From contig JAEXOY010000018.1 of NCBI GenBank assembly GCA_023439045.1, forward strand, positions 1 through 64,000: a DNA stretch of 64,000 nt, written 5' to 3'. Shown here in pieces: positions 15,495 to 24,164 of the stretch (positions are counted from its first letter, which is position 1; every line of letters starts with the position of its first letter). Made by a program: the position numbers and the translations under genes. This DNA is from Bacillota bacterium (GTDB taxonomy: Bacteria > Bacillota > Clostridia > Acetivibrionales > DSM-1351). The notes beneath the pieces were generated by a model, which saw nothing but the letters and a program-made list of their open reading frames with translations, made no database searches and was not told the origin of the DNA.

Positions 15495-17330
15495 ATGTCC
15501 TATACGGCGTTATATAGAAAATGGAGACCTCTTGTTTTTGAAGATGTGGTTGAGCAAAGCCATGTTGTCAGAACTTTAAAAAATACTGTTAAAGCTGATA
15601 GAATTGGGCATGCCTATCTTTTTTGTGGTACAAGAGGCACTGGAAAGACTTCTATGGCAAAGATATTTGCACGTGCCATCAACTGTCTTGCGCCTCATGA
15701 TGGAGATCCGTGTAATAAATGCGAAATCTGTAGAGGAATACTTGAGGATACAGTACTTGATGTAGTTGAGATAGATGCAGCATCTAATAACAGCGTTGAT
15801 AATATTAGAGAGATTCGAGAAGAGGTAGTATATGCTCCATCTCAATCTCGTTACAAGGTCTACATAATAGACGAGGTACACATGCTGTCTTCCGGAGCGT
15901 TTAATGCTCTGCTCAAAACGCTGGAGGAACCACCTTCACATGTAGTTTTTATCTTAGCAACCACCGACCCACACAAGCTACCAGCTACAATATTGTCAAG
16001 GTGTCAGCGTTTTGATTTCAAGAAGATAACACAGGATAGTATTGCTGAGCGCATTAAATACATTACAGCACAAAGTGGATTAAATATAGATGAAGATGCA
16101 GCACAGCTTATAGCTAAGTTAGCAGATGGAGCTATGAGGGATGCTCTGAGTATCCTGGATCAATGTATTGCAGTAGGTGGTAGTGAAATTACCCACCAGT
16201 CAGTGCTTGATATAGTCGGAATTGTAAGTGATGATTTTATTGCTGACCTTGTTGACGATATCAAAAATGCAGATGTTGCTGCCCTTGTTAAGGACGTTGA
16301 GAGTCTTTCTGCAAATGGAAGGGACATACTAAAGTTTGCATCTGATCTGGTAATGTATTTTAGAAATTTACTTATATGCAAGCTTAGTGACAACCCTGGG
16401 AATATTATTGAATATAGCAAAGAGTATGTTCAAAGGATGATAGAACAAGCAAAGGCATTTGATAAATCCAGAATAATTGGGATAATTACCGAATTGTCTT
16501 CTGTGGAGACACAGCTCAAATATGCACTTAATCAAAGAGTTTTCTTAGAAGTAGTGCTTATTTCAATAAGCACAGGGGGCTATGGGCAGGAAGAGAATAA
16601 TGGTGCTCTTCTAGACAGGATATCAAATCTTGAACAGAACATGAGAAGTGGAATGGTAACTGCTATGGGGCAAGGCCAAATAGGGGTTTATCCATCAACA
16701 ATGGCAGCACAAGCAGCATCAGGCATTGGGAACATTTCTCAACCAAACCTTGGTAGGGTTGATAGCCTTAATTTATCTGCTAACGGTAGAATAGCTGCTG
16801 ACGGTAATACAGTTCCTAACTCTAACATAACTGCTAATGCTAATATAGCTGTTAACTCTAATCTTGCTGCTAATACTAATATAGCTGCTGGCCTTGGTAA
16901 TAATACCGCAAACAGTCTTGAAAAAAAAGCATCACCGAAGAAAAGCAAGGTTGAGGTACAGGAGCTGCCAGAATGGCCTAAGGTAATGGAAGAGTTAAGA
17001 GGCTTCAAGAGGATGTCTTTGGTAGCATACCTGGCAACAGCGAAAGCCGTTGCGGTAGATGATACCACCATAATGATAATTTTTCCTGACAGCGCACCCT
17101 CTCTGAAAGATAATGTTGCCAAGGCAGATAATGCTGAGGTGCTAGAAACAATTCTTGGTAAATTGTTGGGCAGAGCCATTAGAATAAAGACTATAACACA
17201 GGGGGCTTTTGATGAAATCAATATGCATGCAACTTCAAAGGCCAAGAAAGATGATGAAAGCCAGTTGTTAAAATATTCACGGGAAATTGCAGATCGACTG
17301 AATGTCCCGCTTGATATAATAGAAGAATGA
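15495..17330 (+). CDS. dnaX: DNA polymerase III gamma/tau subunit
   Basis: This is the clamp-loader ATPase of the replisome, 611 residues, starting at ATG after AAAGGATAGAAGC. The AAA+ core shows MSYTALYRKWRPLVFEDVVEQ, the Walker A GTRGTGKTSMAK (about residues 41-52), a zinc-binding Cys cluster (CLAPHDGDPCNKCEIC), the Walker B IIDEVHML and the arginine-finger sensor LSRCQRFDF. Domain III ends near residue 375. Between about 425 and 475 lies an unusual Asn/Ala-rich tract (NSNITANANIAVNSNL...) before a C-terminal tau-like domain. It is the first gene of the dnaX-ybaB-recR operon. Confidence 0.97.
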   Translation: MSYTALYRKWRPLVFEDVVEQSHVVRTLKNTVKADRIGHAYLFCGTRGTGKTSMAKIFARAINCLAPHDGDPCNKCEICRGILEDTVLDVVEIDAASNNSVDNIREIREEVVYAPSQSRYKVYIIDEVHMLSSGAFNALLKTLEEPPSHVVFILATTDPHKLPATILSRCQRFDFKKITQDSIAERIKYITAQSGLNIDEDAAQLIAKLADGAMRDALSILDQCIAVGGSEITHQSVLDIVGIVSDDFIADLVDDIKNADVAALVKDVESLSANGRDILKFASDLVMYFRNLLICKLSDNPGNIIEYSKEYVQRMIEQAKAFDKSRIIGIITELSSVETQLKYALNQRVFLEVVLISISTGGYGQEENNGALLDRISNLEQNMRSGMVTAMGQGQIGVYPSTMAAQAASGIGNISQPNLGRVDSLNLSANGRIAADGNTVPNSNITANANIAVNSNLAANTNIAAGLGNNTANSLEKKASPKKSKVEVQELPEWPKVMEELRGFKRMSLVAYLATAKAVAVDDTTIMIIFPDSAPSLKDNVAKADNAEVLETILGKLLGRAIRIKTITQGAFDEINMHATSKAKKDDESQLLKYSREIADRLNVPLDIIEE

Positions 17331-17428
17331 TATATAATATTATTGGATTTATCAAGTTTTGATTAGCGCATGCGATTCGAAACTGATTATTAATATAACA
17401 AATATACCTATATAGGAGGATGTATAAA

Positions 17429-17788
17429 ATGGCTAGAGGTGGATTTCCAGGAGGCGGCTTCGGAGGCGGCGGATTGGGCAACATGAACAACCTTATGAAG
17501 CAGGCGCAGAAAATGCAGAAGGATATGGAAAAGGCTCAGCAGGAACTTGAAAACAAGATTGTTGAGGTTTCAGTAGGCGGTGGAGCTATTACTATCGTTG
17601 CGACTGCAAAGAAAGAAATCAAAGAAATAGTTATTAAACCAGAAGTTGTTGACCCTGATGATGTAGAAATGTTACAGGATCTAATATTAACTGGCGTAAA
17701 TGAAGCATTGAGAAAAGCCGATGAAGTAGCAGGTGCTGAAATGGGCAAGATTACAGGTGGATTAGGCGGATTACCAGGTCTTTTCTAA
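17429..17788 (+). CDS. YbaB/EbfC family nucleoid-associated protein
   Basis: This small DNA-binding protein of 119 residues is always linked to dnaX and recR. The ATG at 17429 lies ten bases after AGGAGG (17413-17418), whereas the upstream ATG at 17420 would be only one base away. The N-terminus is Gly-rich (GGFPGGGFGGGG), followed by the conserved NLMKQAQKMQKDMEKAQQELENKIVEV helix and the beta strands of the dimer core. It sits between dnaX (98 bp) and recR (44 bp). Confidence 0.95.
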   Translation: MARGGFPGGGFGGGGLGNMNNLMKQAQKMQKDMEKAQQELENKIVEVSVGGGAITIVATAKKEIKEIVIKPEVVDPDDVEMLQDLILTGVNEALRKADEVAGAEMGKITGGLGGLPGLF

Positions 17789-17832
17789 TTAGATATGAAA
17801 TGGGTCAAAATTAGGTATTAGAGGAGAATAAA

Positions 17833-18432
17833 ATGAGTTATTATGCAGTTCCTGTTGCAAGGCTGGTTGAAGAGTTTCAGAAGCTGCCTGGCATAGGGCA
17901 CAAAACGGCCCAAAGACTGGCTTTCCATGTGCTTAATATGCCAATGGAAAAAGTGCAGGGGCTGTCAGCTGCAATTCTTGAGGCCAAACAGAAGACAAGG
18001 TACTGTTCTGTGTGCAGCAATCTGACAGATGTTGATCCCTGCCCCCTTTGTAGTGGGACTTCTAGGGATAAGACAGCTATTTGTGTTGTGCAGGATCCAA
18101 GGGACGTTGTTGCAATGGAGAGAATGAGAGAGTTCAAAGGGTTATACCATGTGTTGCATGGAGCAATTTCTCCAATGGAGGGAATAGGACCGGAAGATAT
18201 CAAAATAAAAGAGTTGCTTGGCAGGCTTGGTTCAGGAGATATCAAAGAGGTTATACTAGCTACAAACCCCAATATTGAAGGTGAAGCTACTGCCATGTAT
18301 ATTTCTAAGCTTATTAAGCCTTTGGGAATAAAGGTTACTAGAATTGCTCACGGAATTCCTGTTGGCGGTGACCTGGAGTATGCTGATGAGGTAACATTAG
18401 CCAAGGCTCTTGAAGGAAGACGTGAACTCTAG
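17833..18432 (+). CDS. recR: recombination mediator RecR
   Basis: This is a DNA-repair protein of the RecFOR pathway that helps load RecA on gapped DNA. It is 199 residues long, the standard length, and starts after AGAGGAG. Visible domains are the helix-hairpin-helix LPGIGHKTAQRLAFHVL, the four-cysteine zinc finger CSVCSNLTDVDPCPLC and the Toprim block ICVVQDPRDVVAMERM, then IEGEATAMYISKLIKP and the C-terminal GIPVGGDLEYADEVTLAKALEGR. An AT-rich inverted repeat (CCAAGGA ... TCCTTGG, 18491-18528) follows the gene. Confidence 0.97.
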   Translation: MSYYAVPVARLVEEFQKLPGIGHKTAQRLAFHVLNMPMEKVQGLSAAILEAKQKTRYCSVCSNLTDVDPCPLCSGTSRDKTAICVVQDPRDVVAMERMREFKGLYHVLHGAISPMEGIGPEDIKIKELLGRLGSGDIKEVILATNPNIEGEATAMYISKLIKPLGIKVTRIAHGIPVGGDLEYADEVTLAKALEGRREL

Positions 18433-18545
18433 CTAGCTTTTTACACAGCAGCAGTATATTAAATAATAAATGTAGGTTGTGAGATTTGAGCCAAGGACAA
18501 ATTTTATTTTTTTCAAATTTTCCTTGGCTTTAAAAAGAGGTGTGC

Positions 18546-19145
18546 ATGCTACCAAAAAATAAGGGGCGCTTAGAAGTTTCTATAAGTAATAATAAAGACG
18601 TGGGGTCACCCGATTTCTTAGTTAATTATAGTAAGATGTCAGGTGATTTAAAGCAAGAAAGCTTTGAGCTCATTAATAAACTAGTGGGAGACAATGATAT
18701 TATACTTCATGTATATAGTGGTCTATTTAGTTGTCAGCAAAATAAACGAGCAGAAATTGCTCTGAAGTTTATATCTGATATAAAGAGCTATGACTTGCAG
18801 TACAGATATAGAAAAACGTCACCCACAAGCACATCCTTTGTAAGTAAACTATTTAGCTTTGGAAATCAAGAGGATGTCCACGATATACTAGTCTACATAC
18901 CTAATCGTTTATGGCAGGACGAAGGCTTTAGAAACATAATTCCTACACAGGGTATAAGGTACTATATTATTAAGTCTGGAATAGATGCATTGGACACAAT
19001 TGAAAAAATGTATAACGGGTACATACAAGAACATGAATATGGCGAGTTTAGTAGCGCTTCAGTGTTTGATTTATGTTGTTTTGGCAATATGGGGGTTTTT
19101 ATAAAGGATTTATCTCTTGAGGAAGTAAGGCAGCTACTAGGGTAA
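18546..19145 (+). CDS. hypothetical protein downstream of recR
   Basis: A protein of 199 residues with no family I recognise. The ATG at 18546 is preceded by AGAGGTG; a GTG two codons earlier is part of that site. It has no signal peptide or transmembrane helix. It is moderately hydrophobic with alternating charged and aliphatic residues (ILHVYSGLFSCQQNKRAEIALKFISDI, VHDILVYIPNRLWQDEGFRNIIP), suggesting an alpha/beta fold. Two adjacent Cys near residue 175 (DLCCFGNMG) stand out. It occupies the place where bofA often lies in other Firmicutes, but does not resemble BofA. It is probably read from the dnaX-recR region or on its own. Confidence 0.7.
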   Translation: MLPKNKGRLEVSISNNKDVGSPDFLVNYSKMSGDLKQESFELINKLVGDNDIILHVYSGLFSCQQNKRAEIALKFISDIKSYDLQYRYRKTSPTSTSFVSKLFSFGNQEDVHDILVYIPNRLWQDEGFRNIIPTQGIRYYIIKSGIDALDTIEKMYNGYIQEHEYGEFSSASVFDLCCFGNMGVFIKDLSLEEVRQLLG

Positions 19146-19193
19146 AGTAGAGAGTAATATTAAACTATAAAAAGCCTTTTTGGAGGAATTGTT

Positions 19194-20489
19194 TTGTTTA
19201 TAAAAGTAGTGCTGTTGTTTGTTTTAGTAATAATTAATGCATTTTTTGCTGCTTCTGAGGTTGCGCTAATATCGCTCAATGATAAGTTGATAAAAAGGCA
19301 AGCTGAGGAAGGCGATAAAAAGGCTCAAAAGCTATTTAATCTGTTAAGCGAGCCCAGTAGATTTTTGGCTACCATTCAGATAGGAATTACCCTTGCGGGG
19401 TTTTTGGCAAGTGCTATTGCGGCAGAAAGCTTTGCCGATGAATTGGTTACACTTCTGCTAGATGCAGGAGTGCCTATATCAGAAGGTGTTCTGAGCAGTG
19501 TTTCTCTTGTAATAATAACAATTATACTATCATATTTTACATTGGTCTTCGGGGAATTACTGCCTAAGCGTATAGCAATGCGATATAGTTCAGCTATTTC
19601 AAACTTTGCTGTAGGACCAATAATTATACTCTCAAAGATAACAAATCCCTTTGTTAAGTTTCTAACTGCTTCTACAAATCTCTTTATTAAGCTGCTGGGG
19701 GGTAATCCCTCTGATGAAGCTCAGGAGAATGTTACAGAAGAAGAAATAAGAATGATGATGGACGTCGGTGAGGAAAAAGGTGTTATTCAAGAAACCGAGA
19801 AGGAAATGATAGATAATATCTTTGACTTCGATGAAAAAATTGTTTCTGAAATAATGACCCATCGAATTAATATTATTGGTTTACCTGTAGAGGCTACTTT
19901 TGAAGAGGTTATCAATATTATGAACAGGGAAAAGTACACTAGAGTACCTGTATATAAGAAAACAATTGATAATATTGTAGGATTATTGCATGTAAAGGAT
20001 ATTCTGCAATTTCTCAATAACAAGAATAAAATCTTTAACCTCGAGGAGATTATTAGGACACCTTATTTTGTACCTGAATCAAAAAAGACCAATGAGCTTT
20101 TTAAAGAACTTCAGAAAAATAAGGTGCAGCTTGCAGTTGTAATTGATGAGTATGGAGGAACTGCAGGAATAGTAACAATGGAAGATTTATTAGAAGAAAT
20201 AGTAGGCAATATTTTTGATGAATATGATATAGAACAATGTGAGGTAGAGTTCTTGGATAATGACACTTACCTATTCGATGGTTCTATTAGTTTAGATAGA
20301 GTGGCAGAAATAATGGATTCAAAGCTGCCAGATGACGAGTATGATACTTTAGGTGGATTTATAACAGGTCAGCTAGGTAGAATTCCTGAAGATGGAGAAC
20401 ACCCGGAGATAGAATATGAAAATATGATATTCAAGGTTTTAGAGAGCAGAGAAAAAAGAATTGTAAAGGTAAAGGGCTGCAAAGCATAA
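19194..20489 (+). CDS. CNNM/CBS-domain hemolysin-family transporter-like protein
   Basis: This 431-residue membrane protein of the CorC/HlyC (TlyC) family is probably involved in Mg2+ or other divalent cation homeostasis. The TTG start at 19194 follows TTTGGAGG. The N-terminal CNNM (DUF21) domain of about 190 residues has INAFFAASEVALISLN and the FGELLPKRIAMRY block. Paired CBS domains follow at about 205-335 (SEIMTHRINIIGLP..., LAVVIDEYGGTAGIVTMEDLLEEIVG), then a CorC_HlyC C-terminal domain (YDTLGGFITGQLGRIPEDG). It is a complete, typical family member. Confidence 0.95.
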   Translation: MFIKVVLLFVLVIINAFFAASEVALISLNDKLIKRQAEEGDKKAQKLFNLLSEPSRFLATIQIGITLAGFLASAIAAESFADELVTLLLDAGVPISEGVLSSVSLVIITIILSYFTLVFGELLPKRIAMRYSSAISNFAVGPIIILSKITNPFVKFLTASTNLFIKLLGGNPSDEAQENVTEEEIRMMMDVGEEKGVIQETEKEMIDNIFDFDEKIVSEIMTHRINIIGLPVEATFEEVINIMNREKYTRVPVYKKTIDNIVGLLHVKDILQFLNNKNKIFNLEEIIRTPYFVPESKKTNELFKELQKNKVQLAVVIDEYGGTAGIVTMEDLLEEIVGNIFDEYDIEQCEVEFLDNDTYLFDGSISLDRVAEIMDSKLPDDEYDTLGGFITGQLGRIPEDGEHPEIEYENMIFKVLESREKRIVKVKGCKA

Positions 20490-20590
20490 ATATATGTTTC
20501 TAACTAATATATAAGTATAGGGTTGTAGCTAATATAATGAACGTAAAATAGGAGTTTAGTTGGAGATTAAATAAAAGTTTATATAGTAAT

Positions 20591-20637
20591 TTAAATGGAA
20601 GTTTAAATGGAAGTTTAAATGGAAGTTTAAATGTAAG
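20591..20637. repeat. 12-bp tandem repeat, about four units
   Basis: TTAAATGGAAGT occurs exactly at 20591-20602, 20603-20614 and 20615-20626, with a degenerate fourth unit to 20637. It lies in the 399-bp gene-free stretch after the CNNM/CBS gene, which otherwise holds a terminator and a promoter. Confidence 0.85.
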
Positions 20638-20667
20638 CTAAGTAGTAATTTAATACTGAGAGTATCT

Positions 20668-20695
20668 AAGGGGCTAAAATGGCCTCTTTTTGTTT
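20668..20695 (+). terminator. weak rho-independent terminator
   Basis: AAGGGGC pairs (one wobble) with GGCCTCTT around a TAAAAT loop and is followed by five T residues (20687-20691). Confidence 0.5.
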
Positions 20696-20777
20696 GACGC
20701 TAATTAAAATAATTAAATTATTTAATATATACATTAATAAAATTAATTAAAAAGTTAAAAATATTTATAAAAATATA

Positions 20778-20806
20778 TTGACATATTTTTCATTTTGGAA
20801 TAGTAT
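20778..20806 (+). promoter_or_regulatory. sigma-A promoter of the DUF2089/DUF4097 pair
   Basis: A perfect -35 TTGACA (20778-20783), a 17-bp spacer and TAGTAT (20801-20806). About 80 nt of leader precede the ATG at 20889. Confidence 0.6.
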
Positions 20807-20888
20807 ATAGATGTGAGGTTAATAATATTAACAATGAACTTAAGAAAATTAATATAGCGAGTAAAAATTTTAATAAGAGGTGATTTAA

Positions 20889-21257
20889 ATGGCAAGAGAA
20901 GCAATGGGGAAATGTCCTGTTTGTGGAAACGAAACGGAAGTAACAAGAATTACCTGCCATAGTTGTGACACTGTTATAGAAGGACATTTTAATCTATGTA
21001 AATTCTGTAAGCTGACGGCAGAGCAAAGAAACTTTATTGATGTATTTATTAAATGCAGAGGAAACATCAAGGAAGTTGAAAAGGAGTTAGGGGTGTCCTA
21101 TCCTACAGTGAAAAACAAACTAGAAGATGTTGCCACTGCACTAGGGCATAAGGGTGAACCAGAACCAGTAGTACCCGGAAAGAGTAAGGAAATACTCGAT
21201 AAGTTAAACGCAGGTGAGATCACTGTAGAAGAAGCAATAGCGCAGATGAAAGAATAG
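20889..21257 (+). CDS. DUF2089 zinc-ribbon regulator
   Basis: This is a 122-residue putative transcriptional regulator starting after AGAGGTGA. Residues 9-40 hold two CxxC pairs (CPVCGNE, CHSC) and a further CKFC, typical of a DUF2089 zinc ribbon. A helix-turn-helix (KEVEKELGVSYPTVKNKLEDV) follows. The C-terminal tail EILDKLNAGEITVEEAIAQMKE is a short helical motif that recurs at the N-terminus of the next protein. It lies 32 bp upstream of the DUF4097 gene and probably regulates this operon; the signal is unknown. Confidence 0.88.
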   Translation: MAREAMGKCPVCGNETEVTRITCHSCDTVIEGHFNLCKFCKLTAEQRNFIDVFIKCRGNIKEVEKELGVSYPTVKNKLEDVATALGHKGEPEPVVPGKSKEILDKLNAGEITVEEAIAQMKE

Positions 21258-21289
21258 TGTGATTTATAAATTGAAAGGTGGTAAATGAC

Positions 21290-22498
21290 ATGTCCATAAA
21301 TGAAGAAAGAATGTTAATTTTGAAAATGCTCGAAGATAAGAAAATAACTTCAGAAGAGGCTGCAAAGCTCCTAGCGGCATTATCAGAAACCGAAAGTAGT
21401 TACCAAGAAGCTCAGGGACCAAAGAAAGGACCAAAAGCATCAAATGGGTTTGCTGACGAAGCAGCAAAAGTTAGAGATAGAGTTAATGATTGGAAGAAGA
21501 ATTTCAAACAATCATATAATCAAAAAGACTTTGATAACATGATAGATGACTTTGCCAACAAGGCAGAAAAGTTTGGGAAGAATGTAGCGGTAACAACCTT
21601 TGGTGTTGTTGATAAGGTTATTGACTATGTAGGAAGTTTTGTGGACACCAATTCCTTTAATATTTTTGGAAGCTACCAGCCTGTGACAAAAACATACGAG
21701 GCTATTCCTCAAGAAGGAACTAATCTTGAGATATGCGGAGTAAACGGAAATATATCCATTAAAAAGCATTTGGAGCCAAAAGTCATAATTGTGACAAGGA
21801 TCAAGAGTCCAAATCCAAATGGGGAAGGTATTGTATTATTTGAGAATAACCCGGAAACAATTGCTGTAAGACTGAGTACTTCAACTGCATTTAACTCAAG
21901 CGTTTCACATGAAATTTATATTCCTGAAAGCAAGTTTGGCAGCATAAAAATAGAAAACTCAAATGGTAAGATTTATGTTGAGGACGCTGTTGCTACAGAG
22001 CTTAGCGCAAGCACAAAAAATGCCCATATTGAGTTAATGGGTGTACACGCGGACAAAATATTCACCGATACAAAGAACGCCAAAATTCAGCTTAGCTATA
22101 TTATAGGTGAAAAGATTGATATTAACACTAGCAACGCAGTTGTTGATGTTAAGCATATCAAGGCATGTGAAATAAACGCTATTACCATAAACGGACGCAT
22201 TAACATTGAGAATGCACAGAATATTGACTGCAACGCACTCAACTTATACCTAAAGACATCAAATGGCGGTATCAAGGTTAATATGAATGATATGGAAAAC
22301 AGAGCATACAAGGTAAAAGCTCGTGCAAGCAATGGAAACATCAATCTACTTATTCCCGAAATACTGTATCATAACATTGACAGAAAAGGACCTGCTGGCA
22401 GCTTTGTAGAAGCGGAGAGCAAGGGCTTTGAAACAGCAGAAAATAAGGTAATAATTTCAGCCGAAACAGTAAATGGTCAGATTGAGGTAGTAAAATAA
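21290..22498 (+). CDS. SHOCT-like/DUF4097 beta-solenoid protein (YvlB-like)
   Basis: A 402-residue protein. The ATG at 21290 is placed after GAAAGGTGG; a GTG four codons earlier overlaps that site. The first 35 residues (ERMLILKMLEDKKITSEEAAKLLAAL) form the helical motif shared with DUF2089 and YvlB proteins. A Lys/Asp-rich amphipathic region follows. The C-terminal 270 residues are repetitive beta strands of DUF4097 type (LEICGVNGNISIKKH, IKIENSNGKIYVEDA, VKARASNGNINLLIP, TVNGQIEVVK). There is no clear signal peptide. YvlB-like proteins belong to envelope-stress loci in Bacillus; the role here is inferred. Confidence 0.85.
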   Translation: MSINEERMLILKMLEDKKITSEEAAKLLAALSETESSYQEAQGPKKGPKASNGFADEAAKVRDRVNDWKKNFKQSYNQKDFDNMIDDFANKAEKFGKNVAVTTFGVVDKVIDYVGSFVDTNSFNIFGSYQPVTKTYEAIPQEGTNLEICGVNGNISIKKHLEPKVIIVTRIKSPNPNGEGIVLFENNPETIAVRLSTSTAFNSSVSHEIYIPESKFGSIKIENSNGKIYVEDAVATELSASTKNAHIELMGVHADKIFTDTKNAKIQLSYIIGEKIDINTSNAVVDVKHIKACEINAITINGRINIENAQNIDCNALNLYLKTSNGGIKVNMNDMENRAYKVKARASNGNINLLIPEILYHNIDRKGPAGSFVEAESKGFETAENKVIISAETVNGQIEVVK

Positions 22499-22534
22499 AG
22501 CTTATGTGATTTAAATTTAGTTATAGAATTAGCT

Positions 22535-22587
22535 AAAGGCATTGGAAAGCAAGTTTGTTCGTTCTTGCTTTCCAACAGCCTTTTTTG
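22535..22587 (+). terminator. strong terminator after the DUF4097 gene
   Basis: A 12-bp perfect stem, TTGGAAAGCAAG (22542-22553) with CTTGCTTTCCAA (22564-22575), is extended by AAAGGC (22535-22540) with GCCTTT (22578-22583), and followed by TTTTTT. Confidence 0.92.
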
Positions 22588-22690
22588 CTATCTATAGGAT
22601 ATTTAGTAAATGAGTAACCTTTATACTGGTACATAGTAGGTATTCAGGTGAATTTTCTTCATTTTGCATCTATCTAAAATGCTATTTCAA

Positions 22691-22770
22691 TGTTATAATA
22701 CTTATACTTATTTGCAATAAAAAAGTAATAACTCATAGCTATTAATTAGCCATGATTATTTTTTTGGTGC
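22691..22770 (+). promoter_or_regulatory. prfA promoter and possible leader attenuator
   Basis: TGTTATAAT (22691-22699) is a perfect extended -10. About 15 nt after the expected start, an imperfect inverted repeat (AATAACTCATAGCTA ... TAGCCATGATTATT, about 22724-22763) ends in a run of seven T. Most transcripts could stop here before prfA. No known riboswitch class fits such a short leader. Confidence 0.45.
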
Positions 22771-22829
22771 ATTAATAATTTGCTATTTAGGCAAAATTAC
22801 AATATTAAGGTTTTATTTGAGGTGTAGGA

Positions 22830-23909
22830 ATGTTTGACAAGTTGCAAGTAGCAGAAGACAGATACGAAGAAATCAGTCACAAGCTGAGTGACCCTGATAT
22901 TATTAACAATCAGGACGAATATAAAAAATTAATGAAGGAGTACTCCGAGCTTGAAGAAATTGTTCAAAAGTTCAGAGAGTACAAGAAGGTTACGAAGGAT
23001 GTAGACGAAGCCAGAGAGATGTTGGATGAAAGTCTTGAAAAAGATTTTCGTGAGCTTGTTCAGATGGAGTTTGAAGAGGCTCAGGAAAAACTCGAGGCTA
23101 TCAAGAAGCAACTCAAGATTCTGCTAATTCCTAAGGACCCAAATGATGACAAGAACGTTATTGTTGAAATTCGAGGAGGAGCCGGTGGCGAAGAGGCAGC
23201 TCTTTTTGCTGGAGTACTATTTAGGGCATATACCAGATATGCTGAAAAGCATCGTTGGAAGTATGAAATAATGGATTCAAACCCAACAGAGCTTGGTGGG
23301 TTCAAGGAAGTAGTATTCTCTATAGAGGGTAAGGGGGCCTACTCAAGGCTAAAGTTTGAAAGCGGAGTGCATAGAGTGCAGAGGGTACCTTCTACTGAAT
23401 CAAGTGGTAGAATACACACTTCAACTATTACTGTTGCGGTTCTGCCAGAGGTTGAAGAGGTGGATGTAGATATCAATCCAAATGACCTGAGAATAGACAC
23501 CTACAGAGCTAGCGGCGCAGGTGGACAGCATATCAACAAAACAGATTCAGCTATTAGAATTACTCACTTACCGACAGGGTTGGTTGTTGCATGTCAGGAC
23601 GAACGTTCACAGCACAAAAACAAAGACCGTGCCATGAAAATATTGAGATCAAAACTCTACGAAATAGCTCAGCAAGCCCAATTCAATGAGGTTGCACAGG
23701 AAAGAAAGAGTCAGGTTGGTACAGGGGACAGAAGTGAAAGAATCAGAACCTATAACTACCCACAGGGCAGGGTAACTGACCACAGAATAGGGCTTACACT
23801 TTACAAGCTTGACCAGGTTGTAGAGGGAGAACTGGATGAATTCATAGACGCGCTCATCACCACTGATCAATCAGAGAGATTAGGAAGTGGCGGAGACGAT
23901 GAAGATTAA
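22830..23909 (+). CDS. prfA: peptide chain release factor 1
   Basis: This translation termination factor recognises UAA and UAG; 359 residues, standard length. The catalytic GGQ loop is present in RASGAGGQHINKTDSAIRI. The codon-reading domain and the coiled N-terminal domain (VAEDRYEEISHKLSDPDIINNQDEYKKLMKEY) are intact, and RIRTYNYPQGRVTDHR is the RF1 signature. It begins the prfA ... atp gene run common to Firmicutes, but no prmC (the methylase of the GGQ Gln) follows it here. The 255 bp after the stop are tandem copies of the gene's 3' end. Confidence 0.97.
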   Translation: MFDKLQVAEDRYEEISHKLSDPDIINNQDEYKKLMKEYSELEEIVQKFREYKKVTKDVDEAREMLDESLEKDFRELVQMEFEEAQEKLEAIKKQLKILLIPKDPNDDKNVIVEIRGGAGGEEAALFAGVLFRAYTRYAEKHRWKYEIMDSNPTELGGFKEVVFSIEGKGAYSRLKFESGVHRVQRVPSTESSGRIHTSTITVAVLPEVEEVDVDINPNDLRIDTYRASGAGGQHINKTDSAIRITHLPTGLVVACQDERSQHKNKDRAMKILRSKLYEIAQQAQFNEVAQERKSQVGTGDRSERIRTYNYPQGRVTDHRIGLTLYKLDQVVEGELDEFIDALITTDQSERLGSGGDDED

Positions 23910-24035
23910 TTCTTGGAATTAATAAAGATTGATGCTCAGACATTGGGGAAGATCAATTCTCAGCATTAGTAATAATTAATATTCGTCATTGATGAAGGTT
24001 AATACTCGTCATTGATAAAGATTAATACTCAGACT
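23895..24035 (+). repeat. degenerate tandem copies of the prfA 3' end
   Basis: The terminal GATGAAGATTAATTCT of prfA is echoed about five times by units of 21-25 bp (for example AATAAAGATTGATGCTCAG, GATGAAGGTTAATACTCGTC, GATAAAGATTAATACTCAG) up to 24035. The remainder of the gap to 24165 holds no gene. Confidence 0.7.
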
Positions 24036-24164
24036 AATATGGGGTTTATGTATCAAGAATAATAACGGTACCTTCTGAATAGTATATAACAGTGTAAATC
24101 ACAATAGTTTTCTTACTTAGCATTGTTTATCGTACCTTGTTGAAGCTATTTTGGAGGGATAAAA

